A stretch of 64,000 nucleotides of DNA from JAWWOL01 sp033851545 (GTDB lineage: Bacteria; Actinomycetota; Actinomycetes; JAWWOL01). Shown in pieces: positions 17,298 through 26,161 of this stretch. Made by a program: the position numbers and the translations under genes. The notes beneath the pieces are model-generated. The model ran no database searches and was not told where the DNA came from. It worked only from the letters and a program-made list of their open reading frames with translations. The stretch is taken from the NCBI GenBank assembly GCA_033851545.1, contig JAWWOO010000044.1, positions 1-64,000 on the forward strand, given 5' to 3'. The stretch's first letter is position 1, and every line of letters begins with the position of its first letter.

Positions 17298-18428
17298 ATG
17301 CGCGGTCTGCTGAGCAAGCTCGCCGGGATTGACACCTCCGCCGAGCGGGGCATACGGGTCATCGAGTTCTTCGACCAGCTCGTCGCGCACCGCGCCGACG
17401 TCGAGGCCGTTGTACGGGCAACCGCTGTGCTGGCCGAGACGACCGCAGGTGCGATCTTCGACGAGTTCGCCGACATCGTCGCGGTCGCCCCCGACGGCAG
17501 GACACTGAGCGCCGCAGGTCCAGGGCCGCACGCACTGGTCAACGAGATCGTCGTCGACGACAACACCGTCGGCCGCGTCTGGCTCGAGAGGGCCGACGCG
17601 GGTGACGGTCACGAGTGGGATGAACTGATCATCGCCCGCATGTCCCTGGCGCTCGCCACCTTCCATTCCCGTCGGTACAGCGAGGGGGAGGGCCGCCTCG
17701 GCCTGACCGACCCCGCGATCGTGCACGTACTGCTGCGTGAGACGAGCACCGAGACTGAGACCGCCCGAGCTGGTCGGCTTCTCGGCTTCCCGGTCGGGCA
17801 GATCGTCCGGGTTATTGCCGTGACCGCCGGCGAGCACGTAGAGGCGGCGCTACCGGAGCTCCGCGCGGCGGTCGCGGCGGCCACCCGCGGCAGGGCGATC
17901 GCTGCAGCCATGAGTAGCAATTTGGCGGTGGTCGTTGTGTCCGGCGAGCACCCGGTTCGCCCACCTCTCGCCCCGGGGATCTCAGCCTGCGTCGGTCCGG
18001 CGGTCGAGGTCGAGAACTGCGCGAGGTCCTGGGCGCAGGCGCGTCGAGGAGTGCGCTTCGCCGCTGCTCGAGGGAGCCGTCCACACTGGGCCGACACCGA
18101 TGAGCTCGGCTCGGTGATCGCACTGGTCGATCTGAACCCGGAGGACGTCGTCAAGCTGGCCGACGTGAAGGCAATCGCCAAGCTTGCCGCTGCGAAGTCT
18201 GACGACATCGATCTTCAGGTGCTCGACGAGATGGGCTGGCTGTTCTCCTCACGCGAGGTTGCGGCGGCGCTACACATGCACCACAGCAGCATTGCCTACC
18301 GCATTGACGGGATCTGCCGCGTGCTCGGGTTTGATATCAGAACGGCTGAGGGGCGCTATCGAGCGCGCACGGCGCTGCTCCTCTGGCAGCTTCACGTTCG
18401 CAAGACTGGCCAAGCGATCGAATGGTGA
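17298..18428 (+). CDS. PucR/CdaR-type helix-turn-helix regulator
   Basis: 376 residues from ATG 17298; the frame is open further upstream but that would overlap the divergent gene. The C-terminal domain carries the PucR HTH (EMGWLFSSREVAAALHMHHSSIAYRIDGICRVLGFDIRTAEGRYRARTALLLW). The N-terminal part (about 1-120) looks like a small sensory domain, followed by a GGDEF-like or CdaR-like middle region. Family members are usually activators of neighbouring catabolic genes in response to a substrate. The divergent hydrolase and the ABC operon beyond it are the obvious candidates. Confidence 0.85.
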   Translation: MRGLLSKLAGIDTSAERGIRVIEFFDQLVAHRADVEAVVRATAVLAETTAGAIFDEFADIVAVAPDGRTLSAAGPGPHALVNEIVVDDNTVGRVWLERADAGDGHEWDELIIARMSLALATFHSRRYSEGEGRLGLTDPAIVHVLLRETSTETETARAGRLLGFPVGQIVRVIAVTAGEHVEAALPELRAAVAAATRGRAIAAAMSSNLAVVVVSGEHPVRPPLAPGISACVGPAVEVENCARSWAQARRGVRFAAARGSRPHWADTDELGSVIALVDLNPEDVVKLADVKAIAKLAAAKSDDIDLQVLDEMGWLFSSREVAAALHMHHSSIAYRIDGICRVLGFDIRTAEGRYRARTALLLWQLHVRKTGQAIEW

Positions 18429-18455
18429 CGCGCGTCGGCGCTTAAGCAAACCAAG

Positions 18456-18884
18456 AGATGTAGGAGTCGATTCAGCCGCGACCGCCATCCGTTCGGAGAT
18501 AGCGTTGAAGACGGTGGGGTCGAGCAGGGTGACGTCACCGAGGTCGCGGTGCTCGGCCACGTCGCGGAGCAGCCGGCGCATGATCTTGCCGGAGCGAGTC
18601 TTGGGCAGCTCGGGGGAGAGCAGGATCTGCCGCGGCTTGGCGATCGGGCCGATCTGGGTCGCGACGTGGTTGCGCAGTTCCTGGATCAGCGCCTCGCCGG
18701 CCGTCGCGTCGTCGCCGATCGCTGCCGCGATGTCGCCCTTGACGGTGACGAACGCGACGATCGCCTGACCGGTCGTGGCATCGGTCGCTCCGACCACGGC
18801 GGCTTCGGCGACCTTGGGGTGCGAGACCAGGGCGTGCTCCACCTCGGTGGTCGAGATCCGGCGGCCGGAGATGTTCATCACGCG
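18456..18884 (-). pseudogene. acs: C-terminal remnant of acetyl-CoA synthetase
   Basis: The minus strand encodes MNISGRRISTTEVEHALVSH followed by AAVVGATDATTGQAIVAFVT and LPKTRSGKIMRRLLRD. These are the A8-A10 region of acetyl-CoA synthetase (canonical VMNVSGHRISTTEIE and PKTRSGKI-M-RR), including the acetylatable/catalytic Lys motif. About 140 residues survive out of roughly 650. The N-terminal adenylation core is absent: upstream of 18,884 the frame becomes unrelated sequence. No stop follows the natural end; the frame runs on antisense into the PucR gene. It is non-functional as a synthetase. Confidence 0.85.
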
Positions 18885-19000
18885 TTTTGGAGTAGTTGAG
18901 GTGTCGGAACAGAGCGGCGCGGCGCCGGTGTGCTTGCGGTGATCGTCTTGATGCGTTCCTCCCCGTCGAGGGGCAAGTGACGGTCTCAATGGTGGGGCGG

Positions 19001-20299
19001 CTACCGGCCGTCCCCCTCGACGGCCAGCGGCGCGTACTCGTCGAAGAGGTGGCACGCAACCTGCACCTCACCCGATGGGGTCAGCACCGGATCGACGCCG
19101 GTGCGGAACCCGACCGACGCGGCGTCGGCGCGCACATCGATCCGCTCGACCCCGCGCCACAGCGGCTCGTCGGGGTCGTCGGCGCGCACCCGCTCGAGCA
19201 GCGCCGCGACCTCGTCGCCGTCGTGGCCCTTGCCGGCCGGCACCGGTGCCCGGTAGGAGGGAGTCTCCAGCGCCGTGAGGTCGCCGAGCACCGGCCGTTC
19301 CGCCTCGAACAGGTCCTCGGACGCGGACCAGCGGTCCTCGAGCAGCTGGTGCAGGTCGCGGCTCTCCCAGCCACAGACGGCGAAGGCGTGCGGGCAGCGC
19401 GGATGGAACGAGCAGCCGGCCGGCGGTGAGGCGGCATCGGGGACCTCACCGCGGGGCAGGTCGCGCGGCACCTCGCGCCGCACGCCCGGATCCGGGATCG
19501 CAGCGAGCAGGGCCCGGGTGTACGGGTGCCGCGGGTCGGCGTAGATCTGCTCCGGCGGCCCGATCTCGACGATCCGGCCGAGGTACATGATGGCGATCCG
19601 GTCGCAGAAGAACTTGGCGCTGGCGAGGTCGTGGGTGATGTAGATGTAGGCCAGCCCGAGGTCATCGCGCAGGTCCATCATCAGCTGCAGGATCTTGGCC
19701 CGGACACTCATGTCGAGCATCGAGACCGGCTCGTCGGCCACGAGCAGCGCCGGCCCGAGGATGATGGCGCGGGCGATGACGGCGCGCTGCTTCTGCCCAC
19801 CGGACAGGTCGGCGGGGAACTTGTTGAGGAACCGCTCGACCGGCGAGAGTCCCACCCGCTCAAGGGCTTCGGAAACCCGTACGCGGAGCTCGTCCTCGTC
19901 CTTGGTGACTCCGTGGATGCGCAGCGGGTGGCCGATGGCCGTGAGCAGGTCCATCGACGGGTTGAGCGAGGCGTGCGGGTCCTGGAACACCATCTGCAGC
20001 CGGCGCCGCTCCGCCCGACGGGCGGCTCCGGTCAGCGAGCCGATCTCGCGGCCCTCGAACGACATCGTGCCGCCGGTGACCGGGGCCATGCCGACGATGG
20101 CCCGGCCGAGGGTCGTCTTGCCGCTCCCGGACTCACCGACCACGCCGAGCACCTCGCCGGGCGCCAGCGAGAACGACACCCCGTCGACGGCCTTGACCGC
20201 GCCGCTGTTGCGGCCGGTCAGGCGATCCAGAGCGCCTCCCCGCAGCGCGAAGTGCACCTTGAGGTCGCGGACGTCGAGCAGGTCAGGCTTCGTCGGCAC
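19001..20299 (-). CDS. oligopeptide/dipeptide ABC transporter ATP-binding protein (DppF/OppF-like)
   Basis: 432 residues. It has Walker A GESGSGKTT, a Q-loop FQDPHASLNP, the signature LSGGQKQR, Walker B LLVADEPVSMLD and the switch His in YITHDLA. The oligopeptide-transporter C-terminal motif (CSFHPRCPHAFAVC) follows the NBD. After about residue 330 there is an acidic C-terminal extension of about 100 residues that most DppF proteins lack. Its start overlaps the upstream ATPase gene by 17 bp. It is the last gene of the five-gene Opp/Dpp operon (25065 down to 19001). Confidence 0.92.
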   Translation of the reverse strand: MPTKPDLLDVRDLKVHFALRGGALDRLTGRNSGAVKAVDGVSFSLAPGEVLGVVGESGSGKTTLGRAIVGMAPVTGGTMSFEGREIGSLTGAARRAERRRLQMVFQDPHASLNPSMDLLTAIGHPLRIHGVTKDEDELRVRVSEALERVGLSPVERFLNKFPADLSGGQKQRAVIARAIILGPALLVADEPVSMLDMSVRAKILQLMMDLRDDLGLAYIYITHDLASAKFFCDRIAIMYLGRIVEIGPPEQIYADPRHPYTRALLAAIPDPGVRREVPRDLPRGEVPDAASPPAGCSFHPRCPHAFAVCGWESRDLHQLLEDRWSASEDLFEAERPVLGDLTALETPSYRAPVPAGKGHDGDEVAALLERVRADDPDEPLWRGVERIDVRADAASVGFRTGVDPVLTPSGEVQVACHLFDEYAPLAVEGDGR

Positions 20300-21335
20300 G
20301 GGCGATCTCCTCCCTCTCGAGGGGCTGGGTGCCGCCGGCCGGGATCAGCTCGGCCGGGCCGTGCAGCCAGCACGCGACGTCGTGGCCGAAGGACGACCCG
20401 ACCGTCACCGGGACCCGGGTGGCGCAGACCCGCATGGCGCTCGGGCACCGCGGATGGAACCGGCAGCCGGGCGGTGGGTCGGCGAGATCCGGTGGTGCGC
20501 CGGGGATCGAGTGCAGCTCGACGGTCGACAGCGAGATCGTCGAACGCAACAGCTCGGCGGTATAGGGGTGCTGTGGGTCTTGGAAGACCTCTGCAGCGTC
20601 GCCCTGCTCGACGATCTTGCCCGCGTACATCACCGCCACCCGGTCGCAGGCCTCGGCCACGATGCCGAGATTGTGCGTGATCAGCAGGATCGACGTGTCG
20701 AAGTTGCTCTTGATGTCGGCCAGGATGCGCAGGATCTGCGCCTCGACCAGGACGTCGAGGGCGGTGGTCGGCTCGTCGGCGACCACCATCGCCGGGTTGA
20801 GCACCAGGACTAGGGCGATCATGATCCGCTGGCGCATGCCGCCGGAGAACTCGTGCGGGTAGTGGTCGTAGCGGGTCGGCGGGATGCCCACGGAGCCCAG
20901 TGCGTCCAGGGCACGGCGGCGACGCTGCTGCTTGGTCAGCGACGGCTCGTGCGTGTGCAGCGTCTCCTCGAAGTGCGCGGAGATCCGCAGCAGCGGGTTG
21001 AGCCGGGTCATCGGCTCCTGGAAGATCAGCCCCAGCGAAGGCCCCCGCAGCCGGCGCAGCTCGCGCAGTGACGCCCCGAGCAGCTCCTGCCCCTGGAACT
21101 GCACCGAGCCGGCGGTCTTGGCCGCCGTCGGCAGCAGACCGAGCACACCGCGCCCGAGGGTCGACTTGCCGCAGCCGGACTCGCCCACGAGGCCGAGGGT
21201 CTCGCCCTTGCGCAGCTCGAAGGACACCCCGTCGACGGCTCGTACGGCGCCCCGCGGGGTCCCGTACCAGACTTTCAGGTCGTTGACCGACAGCACCGGG
21301 TCGTCGCCGGGGGTGGTCACGGACATCCGCGTCAC
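20283..21335 (-). CDS. oligopeptide/dipeptide ABC transporter ATP-binding protein (DppD/OppD-like)
   Basis: 350 residues from GTG 21335, which forms a GTGA overlap with the permease stop and has GGAGGA upstream. An ATG three codons later is the alternative. Walker A is GESGCGKST, the Q-loop FQEPMTRLNP, the signature FSGGMRQR, Walker B MVVADEPTTALD and the switch LITHNLG. The C-terminal CRFHPRCPSAMRVC motif marks the peptide-transporter subfamily. It pairs with the DppF-like ATPase to energise the importer. Confidence 0.93.
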   Translation of the reverse strand: MTRMSVTTPGDDPVLSVNDLKVWYGTPRGAVRAVDGVSFELRKGETLGLVGESGCGKSTLGRGVLGLLPTAAKTAGSVQFQGQELLGASLRELRRLRGPSLGLIFQEPMTRLNPLLRISAHFEETLHTHEPSLTKQQRRRRALDALGSVGIPPTRYDHYPHEFSGGMRQRIMIALVLVLNPAMVVADEPTTALDVLVEAQILRILADIKSNFDTSILLITHNLGIVAEACDRVAVMYAGKIVEQGDAAEVFQDPQHPYTAELLRSTISLSTVELHSIPGAPPDLADPPPGCRFHPRCPSAMRVCATRVPVTVGSSFGHDVACWLHGPAELIPAGGTQPLEREEIARADEA

Positions 21336-22297
21336 AGGTCCTCCCCCTCGGCGGTGTCGGCGATCGTCACCGGCAGCAGCCGCCGACGGCGCAGGGTCGG
21401 GTTGACCAGGTCGTTGAGGCTCTCGCCGACCAGGGTGAGCCCGGTGACCAGCAGCACGATCGCGAGACCGGGGTAGACCGACGTCCACCACACCCCGCTG
21501 CTGATCTCCTCCAGCGAGCGCTGCAGGTCGTAGCCCCACTCGGCGGCATCGCTCGGTTGGACGCCGTAGCCGAGGAAACCCAGCCCGGCCAGGGTGAGCA
21601 GCGCATCAGCAGCGTTGAGCGTCGCGATCACCGGGACGTTCTGGACCACGTTGCCGAAGACATACTTGCCGATCACCGTACGGGGCTTGGCGCCGAGCAC
21701 CTGGGCGGCCTCGACGTAGGGCTCCTCGCGGACGCTGATCACGCTGTTGCGGATGACCCGGAAGTACTGCGGCACATAGATGACCGTTATGGACAGCGCC
21801 GCGGACATCACGCCACCGAATGCAGCACCGAGGAAGCTGAACTTGCCGCCCATGTAGACCGCGACCAGGATCGCCAGCAGCAGCGAGGGAAACGCGAACA
21901 TCGCATCCATCACCAGCACCAGCACCCGGTCGAGCCAACCACCGAAGTAGCCGCTGTAGAGGCCGAGCGGGACCCCGACCAGCAGTGAGAAGATCACGGC
22001 AAGGACGATGACCTCGAGCGCCGTACGGGACCCGTACACGATGTGCGACAGGACGTCCGTCGAGATGACGTTGGTGCCGAAGAGGTGCGACCCGGAAGGC
22101 CTGCCACTCTTGGGGAAGCGCACTCCCCCGCCGGTTTGGTACTGGTCGAAGCGGTAGGGCGAGATCCACGGGGCGAACACGGCCATCACGACGAACACGG
22201 CCACGATGGCGGCGCCCACCCACAGCGTCCACTTCGGCAGGCCGCGCGCCTCCCGTACGGGAGCCAGCGACCGGCGCAGGTTCTGGGACACCGTCAT
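21332..22297 (-). CDS. oligopeptide/dipeptide ABC transporter permease (DppC/OppC-like)
   Basis: 321 residues from ATG 22297, overlapping the upstream permease stop by one base (TGATG). An N-terminal OppC_N-type helix (WTLWVGAAIVAVFVVMAVFAPWISPY) is followed by five further helices. The permease EAA-type loop is EPYVEAAQVLGAKPRTVIGKYVF. This is the second membrane subunit of the peptide importer. Confidence 0.93.
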   Translation of the reverse strand: MTVSQNLRRSLAPVREARGLPKWTLWVGAAIVAVFVVMAVFAPWISPYRFDQYQTGGGVRFPKSGRPSGSHLFGTNVISTDVLSHIVYGSRTALEVIVLAVIFSLLVGVPLGLYSGYFGGWLDRVLVLVMDAMFAFPSLLLAILVAVYMGGKFSFLGAAFGGVMSAALSITVIYVPQYFRVIRNSVISVREEPYVEAAQVLGAKPRTVIGKYVFGNVVQNVPVIATLNAADALLTLAGLGFLGYGVQPSDAAEWGYDLQRSLEEISSGVWWTSVYPGLAIVLLVTGLTLVGESLNDLVNPTLRRRRLLPVTIADTAEGEDL

Positions 22298-23331
22298 CAG
22301 TACCTCACCCTCGGGTCGATGAGCGCGTTGACCAGGTCGATGATCAGGCTGATGCCGACGACGATGAGTGCGAACACGGTGACAATGCCTTGCACGGCGG
22401 CATAGTCGCGTTGGTTGAGGTAGTGGATGAGCGCCTGGCCGATCCCAGGCCAGTTGAAGGTCGTCTCGGTGAGGACCGCGCCGGAGAGCAACAGCGCCGC
22501 CTGCAGACCGACGACGGTGACGACCGGCACGAGGGCGTTGCGGAAGGCGTGCCGGATCAGCACGCCGAACTCGCCGATGCCCCGCGCCCGCGCCGCCTCG
22601 ATGTAGTCGGCCTGCATCGTCTGGATGATGTTGACCCGGACCAGCCGGATGAACACCCCGCACAGCAGCAGCCCGAGCGTCACCCCCGGCAGGATCAGGT
22701 GGACGAGGACGTTGCGCAGGTCGTCCCAGCTGCCGTTGATGATGGCGTCCACGACGTAGATGTGGGTGTGCGACCGGGTGATCAGATCGAGATCCTGCAG
22801 CGTGTCGGCCTGGCCGGAGCCGGGCAGCCAGCCGAGCGTCGAGACGAACAGCAGCTGCAGCAGGATGCCGACGTAGAACACCGGCGCCGCGTAGGTGAGG
22901 ATGCCGAACAGCCGTCCGCCGACGTCAACGAAGGAGTCGCGGAACCGGCCGATCAGCAGGCCGATGCTCAGCCCGAGCACCAGGGCGAAAAGGAGGGCGG
23001 CGACGGAGAGCTCGAGCGTCGCCGCGCCCTCGTGGGTGACGATGCTGAGCACGGTGCGGTTCTCGCTCGACGACCGCCCCAGGTTGCCGTGCAGGATGTT
23101 GCCGATGTAGGTGCCGTACTGCACGAGCAGCGGCTTGTCGAACCCTCCGGCATGGCGCAGCTCATCGATCTGCGCCTGCGCCAGGTGGCCGCCGGCAGCG
23201 GCCTGGACCGGGTCGCCGGGGGCGACCCGCATCAGGACGAAGACGACGGTGAGCAGGATCCATACGTTCGGGACCACCAGCAGCAGCCGGGTCAGGATGT
23301 AGCCGCGGAGCGAGCCGTTCTGTTTTGCCAT
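22297..23331 (-). CDS. oligopeptide/dipeptide ABC transporter permease (DppB/OppB-like)
   Basis: 344 residues with six hydrophobic helices. It starts with a typical DppB N-terminus (YILTRLLLVVPNVWILLTVVFVLMRVAPGDP) and carries the EAA loop DYIEAARARGIGEFGVLIRHAF. It is the first membrane subunit, encoded after the binding protein with a hairpin in the 93-bp gap. Confidence 0.93.
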   Translation of the reverse strand: MAKQNGSLRGYILTRLLLVVPNVWILLTVVFVLMRVAPGDPVQAAAGGHLAQAQIDELRHAGGFDKPLLVQYGTYIGNILHGNLGRSSSENRTVLSIVTHEGAATLELSVAALLFALVLGLSIGLLIGRFRDSFVDVGGRLFGILTYAAPVFYVGILLQLLFVSTLGWLPGSGQADTLQDLDLITRSHTHIYVVDAIINGSWDDLRNVLVHLILPGVTLGLLLCGVFIRLVRVNIIQTMQADYIEAARARGIGEFGVLIRHAFRNALVPVVTVVGLQAALLLSGAVLTETTFNWPGIGQALIHYLNQRDYAAVQGIVTVFALIVVGISLIIDLVNALIDPRVRY

Positions 23332-23375
23332 GTACGCGCGGAGCCTCCCTCACGGTGTTCGGTGCGGACCTGACA

Positions 23376-23416
23376 ACGCGGTGCCGGGATGGCTCGAGAC
23401 CACCCCGGCACCGCGT
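23376..23416 (-). terminator. hairpin between binding-protein and permease genes
   Basis: A 17-bp stem with one mismatch (23376-23392 against 23400-23416) closes a 7-nt loop. It lies just after the stop of the binding-protein gene. No T-run follows on the minus strand. A leaky or processing-type hairpin here would raise binding-protein levels relative to the membrane subunits, a common ABC operon arrangement. Confidence 0.55.
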
Positions 23417-23424
23417 CAGTGGCG

Positions 23425-25065
23425 TCAGGACTTGCCGAGCACCCAGAACCGGAAGATGTAGTCCGGCAGCAGCGTGTCCGACAGACCGGTCACGTTGCCG
23501 TACTGCACGGCGATCTGCTTGCCCTGCCAGACCGGGATGGTCGGCGCGTCGGGAGCCGCCGCATCCTGGATGGCCTTGAAGTCGGCCGTCCGCTTGGCTG
23601 CGTCGGTGCTGCTCTTCTCGTCGAGCAGCAGCTTGTCGATCGTCTTGTTGACGTAGTGGTTGTTGAAGAACGGCGTCGGGCCGTAGAACTCGCCCACGTA
23701 GTCGTCGGTGTCCGGGTAGTCCGGGAACCAGCCGAGCTCGTAGATCGGGTACTTGTCCGTGGCGTAGGCCTTGGAGTAGGCGTCCCACTCGGTGGACTGC
23801 AGGTTGACCTTGAACAGGCCGCTCGCCTCGAACTGCCGCTTGAGCTCGGTGTACTCGTCACCGGAGAGGCTGCCGTAGTGCTTGGGCGTCCACCACAGCT
23901 GGATGCTGACCGGGGCCTTGAGCCCGGCCTTGGTCAGCTCGGCCGCCGCCTTGGTCTTGTCTGGCGCCGTCCCGTACACCGTCTGGTAGTCCGGCATCGC
24001 GCCGTCGAGGCCCTTGGGCACCATCGAGTAGAGCGGGTCCACCGTGCCGGAGTAGACGTTCTTGGCCAGCGCCGGCCGGTCGATCAGGAAGGCCATCGCC
24101 CTGCGGATGGCGAGCTTCTGCGCGGGCGTGTCGCCGGGCATCGTCTTGGTGTTGAAGACGATGTAGCGGATGGCACCACCAGGCCCGTCGACCTCCTTGA
24201 CCTTGGGCTTGGTCTTGAGCTCGGTCAACGTGGTCGGAGTGAAGTTGGGGTAGGCCACGTCGACCTTGCCCGCCTCGAGGTCGAGCTTGAGCGCGCTCTC
24301 GTCCTGGTAGTAGTGGATGATCAGGCCGCCGTTGGACAGCTTGAGGTCACCTGTGTAGTTCTTGTTCGGGATGAACTGCGCGAGCTGCTTGGTCTGGTAG
24401 GCCTTGATCGCGTACGGGCCGGAGCCGATCACCTGGGCGTCCGGCTCGAGCTTGTCGGCGGGGAAGACCTTGGAGTCGACGATCGCGCCGGCGGCTGTGC
24501 CGATGATCTGGTTCCACAGCGAGTTGCCGTCGGGCAACGTGAACACGACGGTCGAGGGGTCGGGAGCCGTGGTGACGACCTTGCCGAGCAGGCTGGACGG
24601 GCCGTTCGGGTCGGCGATCTTGATGACCCGGTCGAACGACCACTTCACGTCCGCGCTGGTCAGCGGGTCACCGTTGGAGAACTTCAGCCCGGGCTTGAGC
24701 TTGCAGGTCCAGACCTTGAAGTCGGTCGAGGCCGTGCAGCCCGAGGCGGCGTCGGGCACCGGCTTCTGGGTCTTCTCGTCGACCCGCAGCAGGGTCTGGT
24801 AGACGTTGTAGACCACGTTCCAGCTCGGCAGGTCGTACGAGCCGGCAGGGTCGTACGAGATCGGTGTGTCCGTGCTGCCCCACACGATCGTCTTGCCGCT
24901 GTTGGTGGCCGCGGGTGCAGAGGCTGCACCACTCGTCGGAGCCCCGGCTGAGGTGCCGGGGGTGGTGCCGGATGACTTGCTCTTGGAACCGCACGCCACC
25001 GTCACCAGTGAGACCGCCACCAGTGCCGCAGCGGCTCTGACCGCTGTCGAAGCTGTCCTCATCAA
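23425..25065 (-). CDS. peptide-type ABC transporter substrate-binding lipoprotein (SBP_bac_5)
   Basis: 546 residues. The lipoprotein signal peptide ends in the lipobox VTVAC near residue 26, followed by a Ser/Thr/Gly/Ala-rich linker. The mature domain has the family 5 features: YDPAGSYDLPSWNVVYNVYQ near the start, TSADVKWSFDRV, LAIRRAMAFLIDRPAL, and WFPDYPDTDDYVGEFYGP near the end. It captures peptides or nickel-like/opine-type ligands for the DppBC-DF importer encoded downstream. It is the first gene of the operon. A weak promoter candidate (TTGTGC, 18 bp, TGTAAC) lies near 25,230-25,265 on the minus strand. Confidence 0.92.
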   Translation of the reverse strand: MMRTASTAVRAAAALVAVSLVTVACGSKSKSSGTTPGTSAGAPTSGAASAPAATNSGKTIVWGSTDTPISYDPAGSYDLPSWNVVYNVYQTLLRVDEKTQKPVPDAASGCTASTDFKVWTCKLKPGLKFSNGDPLTSADVKWSFDRVIKIADPNGPSSLLGKVVTTAPDPSTVVFTLPDGNSLWNQIIGTAAGAIVDSKVFPADKLEPDAQVIGSGPYAIKAYQTKQLAQFIPNKNYTGDLKLSNGGLIIHYYQDESALKLDLEAGKVDVAYPNFTPTTLTELKTKPKVKEVDGPGGAIRYIVFNTKTMPGDTPAQKLAIRRAMAFLIDRPALAKNVYSGTVDPLYSMVPKGLDGAMPDYQTVYGTAPDKTKAAAELTKAGLKAPVSIQLWWTPKHYGSLSGDEYTELKRQFEASGLFKVNLQSTEWDAYSKAYATDKYPIYELGWFPDYPDTDDYVGEFYGPTPFFNNHYVNKTIDKLLLDEKSSTDAAKRTADFKAIQDAAAPDAPTIPVWQGKQIAVQYGNVTGLSDTLLPDYIFRFWVLGKS

Positions 25066-25304
25066 CTCTCCTTGTCAGACCATCGACCGTGTGGCTGCGC
25101 CCGCCCCGGGTCGCAGATCCTCCCGCGACGCGCGCGCAGCACTGAAGAGCCTCCGCCGCAACTGGGGTCACGAGCGCAAGCTCTCCTGCCGACCTAACAC
25201 CACCGAAGCGCAGCCGAAAAGGACCCCGACGTTACAATCGTGCGTCGACGTGGGGCACAAGCGTGATATTCGCTTGACGGGCCCCGCTCCCCTGCGCCGC
25301 TGGG

Positions 25305-26147
25305 CTAGAAGAGCACCGACGCGAACATGCCGACCTCGCGGAACCCGACCCGCTCGTACGCCCGGCGAGCCGCCAGGTTGTAGTCGTTGACGTAGAGGCT
25401 GACGACCGGCGCGATCTGCGCTCTGGCCAGCTCGACGACGGCGGCGGTCCCCGCGGTGCCCAGCCCCTCACCACGGCGGTCCGGGTTGACCCACACCCCC
25501 TGGACCTGGCAGGCGATGGTGGTCGCGGCACCGATCTCGGCCTTGAAGACGACCACGCCGTCCTCGATCCGGGCGAACGAGCGGCCCTGGTTGATCAGCT
25601 CGGCGACCCTGGCCCGGTAGAGGATGCCGCCGTCGCCGGCCGACGGCGAGACGCCGACCTCCTCGGTGAACATCGCCACGCAAGCCGGCAGCAGCACGTC
25701 GAGCTCACGGGGGCTGACCTGACGGACAGCGGGGTCGGCAGGCACCAGGGCCGGCTCGTCGATCGCCATCAGCGGCTGGCGGATCCGGACGTCGCGCGCA
25801 GGACCCCAGGACGGCTCGAGCACCTGCCACATGACCTCGACGGCATCGGCCGGCCCGACGATCGAGGAGCAGCGCCGCCCGGACCGCCGGGCCCGGCCGG
25901 CGAAAGCCCTGGCCGCCTCCTCGTCCGCCTGTACGGGGACCAGGTTGGCGCCCGCGAAGCACAACGACTCGACGCGGCCGTCGACGACGTGGCCCCAGAC
26001 CTCGGCACCGAGCCGCCACGAGTCGAGGCCCACCGCAGCGATGCGCGAGGCCACGAACACGTTGGCGACCGGGTCACGGCCGCAGATGGCGAGGGCTTCC
26101 GGGACGTCCCGGTCCGCGAGCACCCGTACCGGAGAGGTCCTCAGCAT
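25305..26147 (-). CDS. GNAT family N-acetyltransferase (DUF4081-GNAT type)
   Basis: 280 residues. The N-terminal half (ALAICGRDPVANVFVASRI and CFAGANLVPVQAD) is the DUF4081-type domain. The C-terminal half is a GNAT fold with the acetyl-CoA motif VWVNPDRRGEGLGTAGTAAVV and the closing VSLYVNDYNLAARRAYERVGF. It sits directly after ispG in the conserved actinobacterial order dxr-rseP-ispG-GNAT, 14 bp downstream, so it is co-transcribed. The substrate is unknown. Confidence 0.9.
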   Translation of the reverse strand: MLRTSPVRVLADRDVPEALAICGRDPVANVFVASRIAAVGLDSWRLGAEVWGHVVDGRVESLCFAGANLVPVQADEEAARAFAGRARRSGRRCSSIVGPADAVEVMWQVLEPSWGPARDVRIRQPLMAIDEPALVPADPAVRQVSPRELDVLLPACVAMFTEEVGVSPSAGDGGILYRARVAELINQGRSFARIEDGVVVFKAEIGAATTIACQVQGVWVNPDRRGEGLGTAGTAAVVELARAQIAPVVSLYVNDYNLAARRAYERVGFREVGMFASVLF

Positions 26148-26161
26148 GTCTTGGGGGGCCG

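Noticed and set aside
23389..24951. 520-codon plus-strand frame over the peptide-binding protein
   Set aside because: Antisense shadow; the minus-strand frame has a lipoprotein signal and family-specific motifs.
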